Of a stretch of DNA of 36,253 nucleotides, positions 1 to 7,486 are shown piece by piece. Source of the stretch: Deltaproteobacteria bacterium. Its GTDB lineage: Bacteria; Myxococcota; Myxococcia; Myxococcales; UBA5297. Within the stretch, counting starts at the first letter, position 1. Each line of letters opens with the position of its first letter. Made by a program: the position numbers and the translations under genes. Under the pieces are notes generated by a model. The model was given only the letters and a program-made list of their open reading frames with translations, made no database searches and had not been told where the DNA came from. The stretch is from assembly GCA_016218885.1 (NCBI GenBank), contig JACRCT010000657.1, positions 1-36,253 of the forward strand, in the 5' to 3' direction.

Positions 1-383
1 ACGTCCAGAGCAAGCTCACGCCGCTCTACCAGCGCCACCTCGAGGTGGTCGAGCTGGTGCGCAGCCGGGCCCGGCTGGAGAGCGGGGTCGTCTTCTACGA
101 CGTCGGCGACCAGGACGTGGGCGCCCTCAACAAGTTCATCAGCTACGACCTGTTCCCCCAGGCCCGCTACGCGGTGTCGGTGTCGCGTCATCCCAGCCGC
201 GCCAAGATCTCGGTGGGCTCCAACCCCTGGGCGCGCGAGAAGCGCACCCACGACCTGGCACGCCTCTGCGAGCGCTACGGCGGCGGCGGGCACCCAGTGG
301 TGGGCGCGGTCTCCTTCCCTGCCGATGAGCTGGAGAAGGCCCGTCGGGTCGCGCAGGAGATCGTCGGGCAGCTGAAGGGGTAG
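1..383 (+). CDS. DHH-family phosphoesterase, C-terminal part (5' end outside window)
   Basis: The open frame enters from the left edge (first full codon at position 3) and stops at 381-383, so only the last ~126 residues are visible. The segment YGGGGHPVVGAV near the end resembles the glycine-rich GGGH motif of DHHA1 domains, which close many DHH phosphoesterases (exopolyphosphatase, oligoribonuclease NrnA and c-di-nucleotide phosphodiesterase relatives). The preceding stretch (FYDVGDQDV...ISYDLFPQARYAVSV) fits the beta-rich DHHA1 substrate domain. The catalytic DHH domain, with its metal-binding Asp/His residues, would lie upstream and cannot be checked, so the substrate is unknown. It converges on the leftward kinase gene at 390 with a 6-bp gap. 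Confidence 0.75.
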   Translation, partial: VQSKLTPLYQRHLEVVELVRSRARLESGVVFYDVGDQDVGALNKFISYDLFPQARYAVSVSRHPSRAKISVGSNPWAREKRTHDLARLCERYGGGGHPVVGAVSFPADELEKARRVAQEIVGQLKG

Positions 384-389
384 CGGCCT

Positions 390-1922
390 TCACCTTCCCG
401 GCGGCGGCTGAGCCGGTGCCGCGGCGCGCTCGACCTCGTCCAGGCGTGGCAGGAACACCTTGAAGGTCGTCCCGACCTCCGGCTCGGAGTGGGCCTGCAC
501 CGTGCCGCCCGCCTGCTGGACGATGGCGTACACCGTGGCCAGCCCAAGCCCTGTCCCCTTGCCCGGCTCCCGGGTGGTGAAGAAGGGCTCGAAGAGCCGC
601 TCCTGGACTTCGCGAGTCATGCCGCGGCCGTTGTCGCTGACCGCCAGCGTCACGTAGCGGCCCGGGGAGAGGCCGGCCTGACGCGTGCTCGCTTGGTCGT
701 CGAGGTCGACGTTGGCGGTCTCGATGACCAGCTTGGCGCCGGCCCGGCCGGCCATCGCGTCGCGGGCGTTGAGGACGAGGTTGAGCAGCACCTGACCCAT
801 CTGCTCGCCGTCGGCGCGGGCGCGGCCCAGCGCGGGGTCGCTGACTGCCACCAGGTCGAGGTCGTTGCCCAGGGCATGGCGCAGCACCTTCTCGGAGTCG
901 CGGACCAGCGTGTTCAGGTCGAGCGGCTCGAGGGGGGCGGGGCGCTTGTGGCTGAAGGTCAGCAACTGCCGGGTGAGGCGGGTGGCGCGTTGGGCGACGT
1001 CGAGGATGTCCCGGGCGCGTTCGCGGGTCTTCTCCTGCTCGGCAGAGCCGGCGGCGATGAGCTGGGCGTTGCCGACCACGAGGGCCAGCAAGTCGTCGAA
1101 ATCGTGAGCCACCCTGTCGGCGACGCGCCCCAGCGCGTCCATCTTCTGGGCGTGCCGCAGGTGCTCCTCGAGGGCGGCGCGCTCGCGCTCGGCCCGCTCG
1201 CGCTCGGTGACGTCGCGCACCGCCACGATGCGCATGGCTCGGCGCTGGAAGAGGAACTGGCCGAAGGAGACCTCGGCCGCGAAGGACGAGCCGTCCTTGC
1301 GCACGTGCCGCTGCGCCGCAAGACCCGCGTTCCCCTCGCGCGGAATCCCCACCCCGAGCCGATCGACCGTCATGGCCGCCAACTCGTTCTGGCTGTAGCC
1401 GTAGAGGCGCTGGGCTGCAGAGTTGGCGTCCTGGATTCGACCGAGATCGGCGTCGCAGACCAGGATGGCGTCGCAGGAGGCCTGAAAGACGCCGCGGTGG
1501 CGCTCCTCGCTCTCGGCGAAGCGGTCGAGCAGGCGGCGCTGGTCGCGCTTGAGGCGAACCTTCTCGGCGGCGTTCTGGACCTTCAGGTTGAGGTCGTCGA
1601 AGTCCTCGATGGGCTTCTGGATGTAGTCGAAGGCCCCCACCTTCACGGCCTCGATCGCCGAGTCGAGCGAGGCGTAGCCGGTAAGGAGGATGACCTCCAC
1701 GTCGGGGTGCAGGTGCTTGAGCTCCCGGGCGACGTCCAGCCCCGTCCGGTCGGGGAGGTTCTTGTCGACCAGGGCCACCTCGAGCGAAGGGCACCGCCCG
1801 GCCAGGGAGAGCGCCTGGCCGGCGGTCTCCGCCACGAGGAACTCACGATCGGTCCGCGCCAGGATGCTCTGCAGCACGGTGAGGATCACCGGCTCGTCAT
1901 CGACGATGAGGATCTTGTTCAT
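390..1922 (-). CDS. Hybrid sensor: receiver-PAS-histidine kinase
   Basis: A 510-aa soluble signalling protein. Residues 1-120 are a receiver domain (MNKILIVDDEP start, acidic pair D8/D9, predicted phospho-acceptor D53 in LVDKNLPD, conserved LLTGY and KP). Residues ~135-230 are a PAS domain, followed by a short coiled linker. The kinase core has H273 in an NtrB-like H-box (VAHDFDDLL; relatives usually read AHDFNNLL), then N-box NLVLNARDAM, G1 DNGRGM, F-box FEPFFTT and G2 GKGTGLGLA. The arrangement suggests a kinase whose activity is set by phosphorylation of its own N-terminal receiver plus a PAS cue. I chose ATG 1922 because the receiver fold begins there; the frame is open for 23 more codons upstream. 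The lipoprotein gene at 2013-2714 lies upstream on the same strand with a 90-bp gap. No DNA-binding output domain is present. Confidence 0.9.
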   Translation of the reverse strand: MNKILIVDDEPVILTVLQSILARTDREFLVAETAGQALSLAGRCPSLEVALVDKNLPDRTGLDVARELKHLHPDVEVILLTGYASLDSAIEAVKVGAFDYIQKPIEDFDDLNLKVQNAAEKVRLKRDQRRLLDRFAESEERHRGVFQASCDAILVCDADLGRIQDANSAAQRLYGYSQNELAAMTVDRLGVGIPREGNAGLAAQRHVRKDGSSFAAEVSFGQFLFQRRAMRIVAVRDVTERERAERERAALEEHLRHAQKMDALGRVADRVAHDFDDLLALVVGNAQLIAAGSAEQEKTRERARDILDVAQRATRLTRQLLTFSHKRPAPLEPLDLNTLVRDSEKVLRHALGNDLDLVAVSDPALGRARADGEQMGQVLLNLVLNARDAMAGRAGAKLVIETANVDLDDQASTRQAGLSPGRYVTLAVSDNGRGMTREVQERLFEPFFTTREPGKGTGLGLATVYAIVQQAGGTVQAHSEPEVGTTFKVFLPRLDEVERAAAPAQPPPGR

Positions 1923-2012
1923 GAGGGTCTCTGGCTTGGCAGACGCGCCTCTGAAAAGCAACGCCGGGAGGCCAAGGCCGCCCGGCGTCAAAGGCTCCTT
2001 CGGATCTCTCGC

Positions 2013-2714
2013 CTACATCTCGGCGAGCATCATGTCCAAGCCGTTCTGGAAGGCGCCCACCCAGACGTTGAGGCTCTCCTCGTCGACCTTGGCGAAGCCC
2101 ATCGCGCCCAGGGTCTTATTGCCCTGGAGGTCCTTGCGGCCCTTGAAGAGGCGGCGGCCCTGGCTGTCATAGACCGAGACGACGGTCTTGGCGTAGGCCT
2201 TGGTGGTGGGGATGATGCCGCCGGTCTGGGTGGTCCACTCCGAGTACACGACGGTGATGAGGTCCACGCCCAAGGCCTGGCAGAGGTCGGTCGCCATCTT
2301 GGGATCGAGGTTGGTCTTGACCATGTCGCTGCGGTCGGCGGCGAAGATGGGCATCTGTGCGCCGGCCGGCTTGGGGGCGAAGACGTTGCCTTCCGCTTTG
2401 GACTTGGCGAGCTTCTGGTAGGGCTCGGCGGCCACGATGGAGGCGGCAGGGACGATGGTCCACTTGGCGCCGAAGGCCGTTTCGGTGAGGCCGAGCATCT
2501 CGTCCATCTTCTTGGTGATGAGCGAGCCGACGTCCTCGCTGTTGCCGTGCTGGAGCGTCTTGCCGAAGTCGCTGACGGTGAGTGAGACCACCGCCATCTT
2601 GGCCTTCTTCTCCTTGGTGGCGTCGAGCTCGGCCTTCATGTTGGCTCCGCCCCCGCAGGCGGCGAGCAACGAGAGCGCGGCGATCACGGCGGTGAAGCTG
2701 AAGAAGCGATGCAT
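2013..2714 (-). CDS. Small lipoprotein of unknown function
   Basis: A 233-aa predicted lipoprotein. The start ATG at 2714 has a near-perfect Shine-Dalgarno (AAGGAGG, 5 nt upstream), which rules out the longer open frame to 2822. Residues 1-19 form a signal sequence ending in a lipobox LLAAC, so C20 should be lipidated. A GGG linker and a charged helix (KAELDATKEKKAK) follow, then a compact alpha/beta domain beginning MAVVSLTVSDFG with a conserved-looking core GVDLITVVYSEWTTQTG. The size and the strand-start motif faintly recall CsgG/LpoB-like periplasmic domains, but I do not recognise the family. With D21/G22 not apparent after C20, outer-membrane sorting is plausible. Lnt, which completes lipoprotein acylation, is encoded elsewhere in this window. 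Confidence 0.75.
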   Translation of the reverse strand: MHRFFSFTAVIAALSLLAACGGGANMKAELDATKEKKAKMAVVSLTVSDFGKTLQHGNSEDVGSLITKKMDEMLGLTETAFGAKWTIVPAASIVAAEPYQKLAKSKAEGNVFAPKPAGAQMPIFAADRSDMVKTNLDPKMATDLCQALGVDLITVVYSEWTTQTGGIIPTTKAYAKTVVSVYDSQGRRLFKGRKDLQGNKTLGAMGFAKVDEESLNVWVGAFQNGLDMMLAEM

Positions 2715-2842
2715 TATTTCCTCCTTGAGACCGGTGAGCACGGCAAGGCACGGACACCAAAATCGACGCTGGAAACTACCACAGCCCCTGGAGTCGAGTG
2801 CCAGCCCCCCCGCTCTTCTCACCCTTTCGCTTGCCGGGGAAC

Positions 2843-2857
2843 TCCCGACGAAGGGAC
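2843..2857. repeat. Intergenic repeat core TCCCGACGAAGGGAC, copy 1
   Basis: This 15-bp sequence occurs three times in the window (2843-2857, 21679-21693, 29549-29563). It contains a 4-bp stem TCCC/GGGA around a 6-nt loop. Here it sits directly at the stop codon (2857-2859) of the leftward receiver gene, i.e. in its 3' untranslated region, with CTTGCC 7 bp before it on the plus strand as a shortened version of the longer copies. Confidence 0.7.
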
Positions 2858-3240
2858 TATGGGCACCAGCGGCGCACGGCCTGGAGAAGCACGTCGAGGT
2901 CGATGGGCTTCTTGAGATAGCCGTCGGCGCGCACCGAACCCGGGTCGGCTCCGCGCACGTCTCCGGAGAGCACGACCACGGGGATGGAGGCGAGCGCCGC
3001 GTCGCGCAGCTGCTCGGCCCGAAATTGCCAGCCGTTCATCAGGGGCATCATCAGGTCGAGCAGGATGAGCCCTGGACGCTCGCCCCCGCGCAGCGCTTCC
3101 AGCGCCTCGGTCCCGTTGGCGAAGGCGAGGACGCGCCACCCTTCGAGCTCGAGCAGCTGGCTGACCATGGCCCGGATGTCCGGGTCGTCCTCTACGAGCA
3201 TCACCGCCGCCGGCGCGGCTCCCTCCTGGTGCTCGCTCAT
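2857..3240 (-). CDS. CheY-like single-domain response regulator
   Basis: A 127-aa stand-alone receiver. After a ~12-residue lead come VMLVEDDPD (acidic pocket), predicted phospho-acceptor D62 in ILLDLMMP, the switch serine in VVLSGD and the conserved lysine in GYLKKPI. There is no output domain, so it acts as a phosphoryl shuttle or by protein contact. Its ATG (3238-3240) overlaps the stop of the upstream histidine kinase gene as ATGA. This means translational coupling, and the kinase is its obvious partner. The frame is open 15 codons further upstream, but the coupled start fits better. The gene ends at a TAG that touches a copy of the TCCCGACGAAGGGAC repeat. Confidence 0.9.
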   Translation of the reverse strand: MSEHQEGAAPAAVMLVEDDPDIRAMVSQLLELEGWRVLAFANGTEALEALRGGERPGLILLDLMMPLMNGWQFRAEQLRDAALASIPVVVLSGDVRGADPGSVRADGYLKKPIDLDVLLQAVRRWCP

Positions 3241-5441
3241 GCGACTCCCCGCTCGCTGTCTGCCTTGGCGTGCGGGCCGTTGCACGGGAGCTCGACGAGG
3301 AAGGTCGAGCCGGAGCCGGGCTGGCTCTGCACCTGTATCGAGCCGCCCAGCGCGTCCAACACCCGCCGCACGATGTAGAGCCCCAACCCCAGGCCGCTGT
3401 AGTGGCGCGCTGACACCGCGCGCTCGAACCGCTCGAAGATGCGTCCCACCCTCTCCGGGGGAATGCCGATGCCCTGGTCACGCACCACCAGGCGGGCCAG
3501 GTCCGCCTCGGCGGTCACCTCGATCTCCACGGGCTTGCCTGCTCCGTACTTGAGCGCGTTGGAGAGCAGGTTCGCCACCACCTGCTCCAGCCGCGCCCTA
3601 TCCCACCGGCCCACCACGGGCACCTCGGCCTTCAGCGTGACCGCACAGCCGGAGCGCGCTGCCTCGGCGGCCGTCTGCGCCAGGATCTCCCGGGCGACCG
3701 TCGTGAGATCGACCTGCTCCAGCTGCAGGTCCAGGCGTCCCGCCTGGATGCGTGAGACATCGAGGAGCCGATCGATGAGCTGCGCCATTCGCCCGCTCTG
3801 GCGCGTCGCGGTCTCCAGCGAGCTGGCCAGAAACTCCGGCGGCACCTTGGCCAGGGACCCCGCCTTGGTGAGCCGCAAGAGCCCCTGCGCGGCCAGCTGC
3901 AGGCTGGTGATGGGGGTGCGTAGCTCGTGGCTGGCGATAGAGAGGAACTCGTCGCGTGCCCGGACCGCCTCCTGGGTGCGCAGGTAGAGCCGGGCGTTGT
4001 CCACCGCCAACGCGGCGCGGATGGCCAGATCCTCGGCCAGCGCCAGGTCCTTGTCGCCGTAGTGCCGGCCCGACGGCCCGTAAGCCAGGGTGATGGCCCC
4101 TAGCTGCTTGCCGCGCGCGGTGAGGGGGACGATGAGCAGCGAGTGCGCTCCCAGCTCCTCCAGCAGGGCGCGGTGGCCCTCGTCGCGGGCGATGGCTTGG
4201 AGGTGCTCCGGCGTGACCTCGGCGATCAGCTCGCTCTGCCCGGTGCGCAGCACCTTGGGCACCCCCGCCGGCCAGCTCAGGTTGGGAGGGAAGCGGATGC
4301 GCAGCTGGTGCGCCGCCTCCGCCCGTGCCGGGTCGACGTGCGCCACCGCGACCCGGTGCAGGGAGCGGTCCTCCTCCACCACGTCCACCACGCACCAGTC
4401 GGCGAAGCCGGGAAGGGCCAGGTGCGCCACCCGCTCCAGAGTCGCCGCCCAGTCGAGCGAGGCCGCCAGCAGCCGGCTGGCCTCGGCCAGGAACGCGGCT
4501 CTTCGCTGTGCATCCTCGGCGGCCTCGCGCGCCGCCTGCTCCTTCTCCAGCAGGCGCAGCCGCTCCCACTCGGCGCGACGGCGCTCGGTGGCGTCACGGA
4601 AGCCCCAGCTGCGCCCGAAGTAGACCCCTTCTCCGCTGCGCACCGGGGTGCAGGTCACGTCCAGGATGTGCCCATCATGCAGGCGGATCTCGCCCACGTT
4701 CGCCGCCTCGCCGCTGGCCGCGTAGCGCTCCAGGCGCGCACGGACCTCGGCCGGCTCCTGCGCGTGCTCGGTCATCGAGGAGAGGAGCCTCTCGGGCGGG
4801 GGTAGGGGGCCGTCGGGCAGATGGAAGAGCTCGCGGAAGCGCCGGTTGCAGGAGACCGAGGCGTCCACGGCCACGAAGAGGATCCCGTCGAAGGCCGCCT
4901 CGCGCTGACTCTCCAGGAGCGTCTTCTGCTCGTAGAGCCGGCGCTCGCTTTCGAGGGTGCGGGCGTAGAGCTGCCGGTGCAGGAGCGCCGTGCGGACGAT
5001 CTCCACCAGGCGCTCGACGACGCCGTGGAACTGCACCGGCAAGCGCGGCCCACCCTCGAAGAACAGCACCAGCCCGGAGGCGGCCTGCCCAGCGTCGGGA
5101 GCGGTGATGCGGAAGCTCCAGCGTACCAGCCCCTCCCTCGCCAGCTCGGGGTAGGGCAGCTCGGACGGGAAGGAATCGGCCGGGTCGAGCGGACCCAGGG
5201 GCATTCGCCTCGACGCCCGAGACAGGCCTGCCGCTCCGAACAGACGCGCCGCGCCTGAAGGCTCGGCTTCGCCTACGCACAGGGCCGCCACGCAGCCCAG
5301 CCGCACCGCCAGCCGATCGAGGAAGTCGTCCATCGATCGCCGGGGATCGAACAGGTCGAGCGCCGCCACCGTGAGCTCCTGCAGGACGCTGGCCCGTGCC
5401 AGGCGCTCCTCGGTGAGCTTGAGCTCGGCGTCAGCGACCAC
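3237..5441 (-). CDS. Cytoplasmic GAF-PAS-GAF sensor histidine kinase
   Basis: A 734-aa kinase without obvious membrane segments. Residues ~15-170 resemble a GAF-type input, ~185-310 a PAS domain ending in the usual FRDATERRRAEWERLRLLEKE coiled exit, and ~325-490 a second GAF domain (LPGFADWCVVDVVEED...LLIVPLTARGKQLGAITLA). The HisKA H-box SIASHELRTP carries H505. ATP-binding motifs follow: N-box NLLSNALKYG, G1 DQGIGIP, F-box IFERFER and G2 GLGLGLYIV. The start is GTG 5441: AAGGAG lies 5 nt upstream and spans the stop codon of the FIST gene (5451-5453), while its own stop overlaps the next gene as ATGA. It is therefore the middle gene of a tightly coupled FIST-kinase-receiver operon. The FIST protein probably supplies an additional sensory input. 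Confidence 0.92.
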   Translation of the reverse strand: MVADAELKLTEERLARASVLQELTVAALDLFDPRRSMDDFLDRLAVRLGCVAALCVGEAEPSGAARLFGAAGLSRASRRMPLGPLDPADSFPSELPYPELAREGLVRWSFRITAPDAGQAASGLVLFFEGGPRLPVQFHGVVERLVEIVRTALLHRQLYARTLESERRLYEQKTLLESQREAAFDGILFVAVDASVSCNRRFRELFHLPDGPLPPPERLLSSMTEHAQEPAEVRARLERYAASGEAANVGEIRLHDGHILDVTCTPVRSGEGVYFGRSWGFRDATERRRAEWERLRLLEKEQAAREAAEDAQRRAAFLAEASRLLAASLDWAATLERVAHLALPGFADWCVVDVVEEDRSLHRVAVAHVDPARAEAAHQLRIRFPPNLSWPAGVPKVLRTGQSELIAEVTPEHLQAIARDEGHRALLEELGAHSLLIVPLTARGKQLGAITLAYGPSGRHYGDKDLALAEDLAIRAALAVDNARLYLRTQEAVRARDEFLSIASHELRTPITSLQLAAQGLLRLTKAGSLAKVPPEFLASSLETATRQSGRMAQLIDRLLDVSRIQAGRLDLQLEQVDLTTVAREILAQTAAEAARSGCAVTLKAEVPVVGRWDRARLEQVVANLLSNALKYGAGKPVEIEVTAEADLARLVVRDQGIGIPPERVGRIFERFERAVSARHYSGLGLGLYIVRRVLDALGGSIQVQSQPGSGSTFLVELPCNGPHAKADSERGVA

Positions 5442-5450
5442 GGCGCTCCT

Positions 5451-6626
5451 TCAGCCCGGCAGAGCCAAGACCGCAGTGGTCTTGTTGTGGAACTGCGGCA
5501 CCGCTGCCCCCAGCGCACCCACCTCGCCCATGGTGAGGCAGCCCATCCACGGCACGCCCTGGCCCAGGCCCTCGCTCACCGCATTAAGCTCGTCGCGCAG
5601 GCCCTGGTCGCCCAGCAGCAGAAAGCGCGAGACACAGTCGAAGACGAAGGCGCCACCCAGGGGCCCGCCGACCGCGGCGCGGGCGGCCTCGGCGGCGGCG
5701 CGCGCCGCCCCCACCAGGTCCGACCCGTTCGACTCCATCACCCTCACCAGCGAGCCGTCCGGCACCTCGGCCACGCAGCGCAAAGAGCCGTCCGCCTCCA
5801 CGCCGATGGGGTCGCGGATGAGGTGGTCTCCGTCGGCCTGGGGGATGCCCAGCGGGTGGCGCATGGCGAAAGCCGTGAACCCCTCGCGGGTGACCTCGTC
5901 GCCTCGCTCGGTGGCCGAGCGCCGGTAGACCTCGAAGGCCTGCTCGTACTCCAGCTCGAGCACGTGGGAGCCGCGGGCGCGCGTGACCATGGTCGGGGGG
6001 CCGTAAGGGCGCCAGCCGTGCCGCATGCCTGCCCCCGTGTGCCCCGGCAGGTCCAGCGCCGCGGCCACCGCGTGGTCAGAGAAGGCCTGGCCGCGGGCGA
6101 ACTGCGCCGCCTGGATGAAGCGCAGATTGTCGCCAGCGCCGCCTCCCGCCCAGGCCAGCGCGGTGCCGCCCTCGTGCACCGCGCCGCGCACCACCTCGGC
6201 GCCGTGGCCGCCCAAGGCATTCATGAAGAGCAAGGCCATCCGCCCGCGGGTGGCGCTGCGAGCGGGGAGCTGGTCGAGCGCCCGGGCCACCGCTGCCGCC
6301 CCTGCCGAGCGAGGATTGCCGCTGACGGGGCCGGCCGCGCCCACCCCCACGAAGGCCTGAGGAGAGGAGACGACGCCCACCACCAGCCCTGCGCGCAGGA
6401 ACGCGGCGTCGGCAAAGACCCCCGCTGCGCTGCAGCCGACCCAGGGAAGGTTGCCCAGCTGGCGTGAGCGGGCGCCGGCCAGGACCTCGCCGGGATACCC
6501 GTCGGTCGCCAGCACCACCGCGAGGGCGGGATGCAGCGCGTCTTTCATGGCCGCGCCGGTGGCCTCGGCAACTGCTGCGCCGAGGTCTTCCTGTGTGCTC
6601 TTGCCGATATGCAGCTTGGAGATCAT
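5451..6626 (-). CDS. FIST-domain sensor protein (FIST_N + FIST_C)
   Basis: A 391-aa protein matching the FIST signal-input family: an N-terminal FIST half (~1-200, HPALAVVLATDGYPGEVLAG, GCSAAGVF, GGGAGDNL) and a C-terminal FIST_C half (~220-385, containing GHTGAGMRHGW, FDCVSRFLLLGD and PWMGCLTMGEVG). FIST domains are predicted small-ligand sensors that often sit next to kinases. No enzymatic motif is seen and there are no membrane segments. ATG 6626 is chosen because the FIST homology begins there; its Shine-Dalgarno is weak (GTCGGA close to the start), and the frame is open 17 codons further. It is the first gene of the operon with the kinase (5441) and CheY-like receiver (3240). A sensor encoded separately from its kinase suggests it acts as a ligand-binding partner of that kinase. 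Confidence 0.85.
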   Translation of the reverse strand: MISKLHIGKSTQEDLGAAVAEATGAAMKDALHPALAVVLATDGYPGEVLAGARSRQLGNLPWVGCSAAGVFADAAFLRAGLVVGVVSSPQAFVGVGAAGPVSGNPRSAGAAAVARALDQLPARSATRGRMALLFMNALGGHGAEVVRGAVHEGGTALAWAGGGAGDNLRFIQAAQFARGQAFSDHAVAAALDLPGHTGAGMRHGWRPYGPPTMVTRARGSHVLELEYEQAFEVYRRSATERGDEVTREGFTAFAMRHPLGIPQADGDHLIRDPIGVEADGSLRCVAEVPDGSLVRVMESNGSDLVGAARAAAEAARAAVGGPLGGAFVFDCVSRFLLLGDQGLRDELNAVSEGLGQGVPWMGCLTMGEVGALGAAVPQFHNKTTAVLALPG

Positions 6627-7033
6627 TCCGACGCGTCCGAGGTCGCGAGCGTAGCGCCTGAGCGGCGCCCGCCACAACCGTGCGAGCGCGAGCCGCCAGG
6701 CAGCCGTGCCCTGGCAAGGCGTTCACGTCGCTGAACCTTGGCGGCCGCGCGAGATCGACGTTGACCGCTTTCCTTGCTCTCGAGAAGCGGGATGGTCGGG
6801 TCGAGTATCGGCTTCAGGCCGTTCACGTCGCCGTCGCCGTCAACGTCAACGACCACGTCTACGTCCATCTCACGGGGAACCCCATGCTTGGCGTCGAGGT
6901 CCGAAATTCGAGCTTGGCCTCGACGTAATCGTTGACGTTGACGTTGACGGCGACGTTGACGGCGACGGCGACGGCGACGGCGACGGAGAGCCTCGATCGC
7001 GCGTGGGAGGCCGACCCAAGAAGACTCCCGACG
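6627..7033. other. Gene-free stretch of 407 bp
   Basis: The stretch holds the upstream region of the FIST operon and the hexamer repeat element at 6821-6984. Short open frames across it consist mainly of translated repeats. No convincing promoter can be called by eye. Confidence 0.6.
6821..6984. repeat. Hexanucleotide tandem repeats arranged as a large inverted repeat
   Basis: The right arm 6931-6984 is nine perfect hexamers: (GTTGAC)x3, GGCGAC, GTTGAC, (GGCGAC)x4. The left arm 6821-6868 is made of related hexamers of the opposite sense (GTTCAC, GTCGCC x2, GTCAAC x2, GACCAC, GTCTAC, GTCCAT). Aligning 6827-6857 with the reverse complement of 6924-6954 gives 27 of 31 matches around a 66-nt loop. 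Read as protein either arm gives only V-A/V-N dipeptides, and no ribosome-binding site precedes it, so I treat it as non-coding. It lies between the divergently placed FIST operon start and the 3' end of the DUF3467 gene. Confidence 0.75.
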
Positions 7034-7336
7034 CTAGTGCATGGGTCCCTCAGGCAGCTTGGCGAGATCGATGACCCCGAAGCTCGCCTCATACCGCTTG
7101 AGGTTGTCCTGTAGGGCCAGCAACAGGCGCTTCATGTGCTGGGGGCTGGTGATGATGCGTGAGCGGACCTTGGCCTTGGGCTGCTGCGGCTGCACGTAGA
7201 TGAAGTCCAGGGTGAACTCGGTGGGCGTGTGGTTCACCATCGCCAGGTTGCAGTACGCGCCCTGCGCGGTCTGCTCGTCGAGATCGATCTGCAGTTGGAC
7301 ATCCTTGGGGGCGGGCGCTTCGGGCTTGTCGGCCAT
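7034..7336 (-). CDS. DUF3467 family protein
   Basis: A 100-aa soluble protein. The strong Shine-Dalgarno GAAGGAG, 6 nt before ATG 7336, fixes the start although the frame is open for 157 codons upstream. Residues ~10-85 (DVQLQIDLDEQTAQGAYCNLAMVNHT, then EFTLDFIYVQP, then KVRSRIITSPQHMKRLLLALQDNLKRYE) match the small DUF3467 family. This family is common in myxobacteria and other deltaproteobacteria and its function is unknown. It is divergent from the esterase gene at 7487; a leftward hairpin plus U-tract (7439-7460) lies in its upstream region. Confidence 0.85.
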   Translation of the reverse strand: MADKPEAPAPKDVQLQIDLDEQTAQGAYCNLAMVNHTPTEFTLDFIYVQPQQPKAKVRSRIITSPQHMKRLLLALQDNLKRYEASFGVIDLAKLPEGPMH

Positions 7337-7438
7337 GGCGGGGCTCCTTCTGACGAGTATGGGTGCGAATCCTACCGCCGCAGCGTTCTGGCTGCTCTCG
7401 CGAACTCTCGAAAGGCGGGCATCGCCTGCTCCTCTGTG

Positions 7439-7460
7439 AAAAAGGGGGCTGCCAGCCCCT
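7439..7460 (-). terminator. Leftward intrinsic terminator-like hairpin
   Basis: On the minus strand the sequence reads GGGGCT-GGC-AGCCCC followed by CTTTTT, a 6-bp GC stem with a 3-nt loop and a five-T run, i.e. a textbook rho-independent shape. No leftward gene ends just upstream of it. It could stop antisense transcripts entering from the esterase/glpK side, or act as an attenuator in a long DUF3467 leader (starting 103 nt downstream). Confidence 0.45.
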
Positions 7461-7486
7461 GCGCGGCATGCTATCGGGGAAGGGTG

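Noticed and set aside
489-2585. Long rightward open frame (about 700 codons) opposite the receiver-PAS kinase and the lipoprotein
   Set aside because: It is antisense to two genes with clear motifs and ribosome-binding sites; its composition (Gly/Leu/Val/Glu/His) is that of a GC-rich shadow frame.
6706-7092. Short open frames translating the hexamer repeats into V-A/V-N strings
   Set aside because: No ribosome-binding site, and frames on both strands look alike because the DNA is an inverted repeat.
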